Assembly (NCBI GenBank): GCA_025458415.1
Contig: JALOSN010000001.1
Coordinates: 1-39,853, forward strand
Length of the DNA: 39,853 bases
Direction: 5' to 3'
DNA from: Hydrogenophaga sp.
GTDB lineage: Bacteria; Pseudomonadota; Gammaproteobacteria; Burkholderiales; Burkholderiaceae_C
Below are positions 37,394 through 39,853 of this stretch, in pieces. The notes under the pieces are model-generated. The model was given only the letters and a program-made list of their open reading frames with translations, was not told the origin of the DNA and did not search any database. The first letter of the stretch is position 1. Every line of letters starts with the position of its first letter. The translations under genes and the position numbers were made by a program.

Positions 37394-38698
37394 ATGGAAC
37401 ACCCTTCGTATGCCCTCGCCCGCGCCGTGCTGGCCTTTGCCGGTCTGCTGGCCGCACTCACTCCCGCCAACGCCGCCCCTGAACCCCTAAGCCTGCACGC
37501 AGCGGTGCAGGCGGCACTGGCACACTCGCGCAGCCTGGACGCCGCCACCGCCGCCGCACAGGGCGCGCGCGACATGGCCGTGGCCGCCGCACAGCGCCCC
37601 GACCCGGTGCTGCGCCTGGCGCTGGAAGACCTGCCGGTGGATGGCACGGACCGCTTCCGCCCATCGGCCACCATGCGCTCCATCGCGCTCATGCAGACCC
37701 TGCCGGGCGCAGACAAACGCCTGGCCCGCGGCGCACGCTACGAGCGAGAGGCTGAAGCCGCCCTGAGCCAACGCGCAGAACGCGCGGCCCTGCTGCAGGC
37801 AGAGGCTGCCCAGGCCTGGCTGGAGCGCCACCTGCAGGAGCAGCGGCAGCAGGTGCTGAAGGCACAGATCGCCGAAGCGCAGGTGCTGGTGCAGAGCCTG
37901 GAGGGCACGGTGCGCGGCGGAACCACCGCCCCGGCCGATGCGCTGATGGCGCGCGAAGCCCTGCTGCAGCTGGAGCAAGGTCTCATGGCGGCCCGGGCCG
38001 AACAAGCCAATGCACGCCTCACGCTGGCGCGCTACACCGGTACACCGCCCGACCAGCCGCTGGGCGAGCCGCCTGCCTACCAGCGCCTGCAGAACCCTGC
38101 ATGGGCAAGCCATTCGCTGTCCAACGCCAACGCCCTGCCCGCCTTGCCAGACCTGATCGCCCTGCAGGCCCGCGAAGCCGTGGCCCGGGCCGACGCCGAC
38201 CTGGCCCAGCAGGAGCTCACCCCCGACTGGAGCGCCGAACTCATGTTCACCCAGCGCAGCGCACCGTCGGCCAACACGGTGTCCATCGGCGTGTCGGTGC
38301 CGCTGCAGTGGAACCGGCCACAGCGCCAGCAGCGCGAACTGGCCGCCAGGCTGGCCCGCGTGGCCGAACTGGAAGCCGAGCGCGAAGAACAGACCCGCGA
38401 ACGGTTGCTTCAAGTGCAGCGCTGGCAACAGGACTGGCGCGCCGGGCTGGAGCGGCTTGCACATCTGGATGCCCGCCGTCAGCCGCTGGCCGAGCAGCGC
38501 ATAACCGTGGCCCTGGCCGCCTACCGGGGCGGGCGCGAGCCGCTGGGCTCGGTGCTGCAGGCCCGGCGCGATGCGCTGTCGCTCGCGCTGGAGCGGCTGG
38601 CGCTGGAACGCGAAACGGCCGGTCTGTGGGCGCGGCTCGAATTCCTCACTCCCATCGCCCCCAATGTCCCCAATGCCCAGGCAGGAGCACGACCATGA
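37394..38698 (+). CDS. CusC/TolC-like outer membrane factor
   Basis: A 434-residue outer-membrane efflux protein. The signal peptide is ALARAVLAFAGLLAAL with cleavage near ANAA; there is no lipobox Cys, unlike many CusC. The two OEP repeats begin LSLHAAVQAALAHSRSLDAA and LPDLIALQAREAVARADADL, each with long coiled-coil helices. ATG at 37394 is preferred over an in-frame TTG at 37376. Its stop overlaps the adaptor gene (ATGA). It forms the outer channel of a metal RND pump. Confidence 0.9.
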   Translation: MEHPSYALARAVLAFAGLLAALTPANAAPEPLSLHAAVQAALAHSRSLDAATAAAQGARDMAVAAAQRPDPVLRLALEDLPVDGTDRFRPSATMRSIALMQTLPGADKRLARGARYEREAEAALSQRAERAALLQAEAAQAWLERHLQEQRQQVLKAQIAEAQVLVQSLEGTVRGGTTAPADALMAREALLQLEQGLMAARAEQANARLTLARYTGTPPDQPLGEPPAYQRLQNPAWASHSLSNANALPALPDLIALQAREAVARADADLAQQELTPDWSAELMFTQRSAPSANTVSIGVSVPLQWNRPQRQQRELAARLARVAELEAEREEQTRERLLQVQRWQQDWRAGLERLAHLDARRQPLAEQRITVALAAYRGGREPLGSVLQARRDALSLALERLALERETAGLWARLEFLTPIAPNVPNAQAGARP

Positions 38699-39853
38699 AA
38701 TCCCGAACCGTATTCGTCTCCCTCGGGGCGCTCGCCATCGTGGCCGCAGTGGGCTTTGGCGCGTGGTGGCTGGGCATGCAGCAGGGCATGGGGCACGCCA
38801 TGCCCACCGCTGCGCCTCAGAGTGCAACCGCAGGCACCACCAATGACGACCCTTCGCAATGGACCATTCCACAGGGCGAGGCGGCCACGCGCCGCCACAT
38901 TCAGGACGGGCTCAAGGCCGGCGACCTCGACCCCGCCACCGGCCTGCGCATCCTGAACTACCACGACCCCATGGTGCCTGGTGCCAGAGGCAACGCGGCT
39001 GACGCCAGCAGCGTCACGGTGAGCCCACGCATTCAGCAGAACCTGGGCCTGCGCACTGCACCAGTGGTGGAAGGCACGCTGATCAACAAAGTCACCGCTG
39101 TGGGCAACGTGGCCTGGAACGAACACCAGCAGACGGTGGTGAGCGCGCGCGCCATGGGTTTCGTGGAGAAGCTGCACGTGCGCGCGGTGCTGGACCGGGT
39201 GGCTGCAGGTTCCCCCCTGGCCGACCTTTACGTGCCCGACTGGGTGGCTGCGCAGGAAGAGTACCTGGCCATCAAACGCCTGAACGGTCCCGGCAGCGGG
39301 GAGTTGCAGGACGCAGCGCTGCAGCGCATGCGCCAGGCCGGCATGCCGGCCGCCCACATCGAGCGCGTGGTGGCCACAGGAACCGTACAACAGCGCTACA
39401 CCGTGACCGCGCCCAGCAGCGGCGTGGTCAGCGAACTGGCGGTGCGCGAAGGCGCCACCGTCATGCCCGGTGCAATGCTGATGCGCTTGCAAGGCACCGG
39501 CACCGTGTGGGCCGAAGGCGCGGTGGCTGAAAGCCAGGTCGCGCTGCTGTTACCCGGTACCCGGGTACAGACCACGAGCCCTGGCGCGCCAGGGCAGACC
39601 TTTGAAGGTCGGGTGCAGAGCCTGCTGCCCGAGGTGGACGCGGTGACCCGCACTGTGCGGGCCCGGGTGGAGCTGGCCAACCCGGCCGGCCGGCTGGTGC
39701 CCGGCATGCAGGTGAGCATGCGGCTGGCGCAAGCGGCCGGTGCGGCGGCGCTGCTGGTGCCCAGCGACGCCGTCATCCGCACCGGGCGGCGCAGCGTGGT
39801 GATGGTGGCCGAAGACGAAGGGCGTTTCCGTCCGGTGGAAGTGACCACCGGGC
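38695..39853 (+). CDS. CusB-like periplasmic adaptor (cut by the window end)
   Basis: The first 386 codons of a membrane fusion protein; the frame runs off the window. It begins MKSRTVFVSLGALAIVAAVG (membrane anchor), then a Met/His segment (GMQQGMGHAMPT), a metal-site-like ILNYHDPMVPGA, which resembles the YHDPM heavy-metal block of CusB, and barrel-sandwich sequence such as VTAVGNVAWNEHQQTVVSAR, GVVSELAVREGATVMPGAML and VQSLLPEVDAVTRTVRARVE. It is coupled to the channel gene by ATGA and should be followed by the RND pump (cusA/czcA-like) outside the window. Copper or silver is the likely metal. Confidence 0.9.
   Translation, partial: MKSRTVFVSLGALAIVAAVGFGAWWLGMQQGMGHAMPTAAPQSATAGTTNDDPSQWTIPQGEAATRRHIQDGLKAGDLDPATGLRILNYHDPMVPGARGNAADASSVTVSPRIQQNLGLRTAPVVEGTLINKVTAVGNVAWNEHQQTVVSARAMGFVEKLHVRAVLDRVAAGSPLADLYVPDWVAAQEEYLAIKRLNGPGSGELQDAALQRMRQAGMPAAHIERVVATGTVQQRYTVTAPSSGVVSELAVREGATVMPGAMLMRLQGTGTVWAEGAVAESQVALLLPGTRVQTTSPGAPGQTFEGRVQSLLPEVDAVTRTVRARVELANPAGRLVPGMQVSMRLAQAAGAAALLVPSDAVIRTGRRSVVMVAEDEGRFRPVEVTTG

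Noticed and set aside
1..39853. tRNA, rRNA, CRISPR arrays or riboswitches
   Set aside because: No cloverleaf, spaced direct repeats or known riboswitch core was seen on either strand by eye; a covariance-model search would be needed to exclude small RNAs.

Overview
The window is GC-rich DNA with the gene content and protein style of a beta-proteobacterium, most likely Burkholderiales and perhaps Comamonadaceae. This is inferred from protein families (DUF4148, bufferin operon, YnfA, NDH-SelD fusion); there is no rRNA or other marker to confirm it. I see no tRNA, rRNA, CRISPR array, transposase or complete insertion sequence. Nearly every gene concerns metals, metalloids, chalcogens or thiol stress, so the window reads as a metal and metalloid resistance/metabolism region.

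Layout: (1) 319-2891, a TetR repressor, a MATE exporter and a PaaI-type thioesterase; near-identical palindromes precede tetR and the MATE gene. (2) 3288-7313, a nickel-type cluster: MFS exporter with His-rich tail, CsoR/RcnR-family sensor and a broken yqaA on the minus strand; a His-rich protein, a HupE/UreJ protein and a membrane-anchored protein on the plus strand. (3) 7675-9259, YnfA, SCO and DUF4148 proteins. (4) 9432-14767, an ECF sigma factor with zinc-finger anti-sigma, nrtS plus a 41-codon gene, then a bufferin (copper-binding RiPP) operon bufA-bufB-bufC-doxX followed by a YiiX-like cysteine peptidase. (5) 14841-17501, a mercury module merR/merTPA whose MerA lacks the N-terminal HMA domain. 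(6) 17703-24702, plus strand: NDH-SelD fusion, TVP38-flavoprotein fusion, a double-DEP protein and two sugar/nucleotide transferases (TIGR04283 and TIGR04282 types). (7) 30812 down to 24713, minus strand: arsS-phnD-phnE-phnC with 4-nt overlaps, then a phosphoesterase, an MTA phosphorylase and a DUF302 protein. (8) 30918-33182, nrsF-sigF and a divergent DUF547 gene. (9) 33331-36879, two AhpD-like proteins, a thioredoxin-like protein, an AraC regulator and a HAD hydrolase. (10) 36950 to the end, a Met/Cys-rich secreted protein and a CusC/CusB-type RND efflux system cut by the window edge.

The most interesting result is a shared ECF promoter signature, TGTAAC(C/G/A)-N15/16-CG(A/T)C, found by eye in intergenic DNA before eight genes: DUF4148 (weak), the first sigma factor, nrtS, bufA, the TVP38 fusion, arsS, sigF and DUF547. 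It agrees with what is known for SigF of Caulobacter (GTAACC-N16-CGAA). It suggests that copper sequestration, the arsS/ABC-transporter operon and the TVP38/glycosyltransferase operon belong to one or two ECF regulons.

The second result is the arsS operon. A radical SAM enzyme that makes an adenosyl-arsenical is translationally coupled to a PhnDEC-like importer and is followed by an adenine-type MTA phosphorylase and a phosphoesterase. These are the activities one would want for taking up a methylated arsenical, adenosylating it and removing the adenine. No arsM is present, so the substrate remains a hypothesis.
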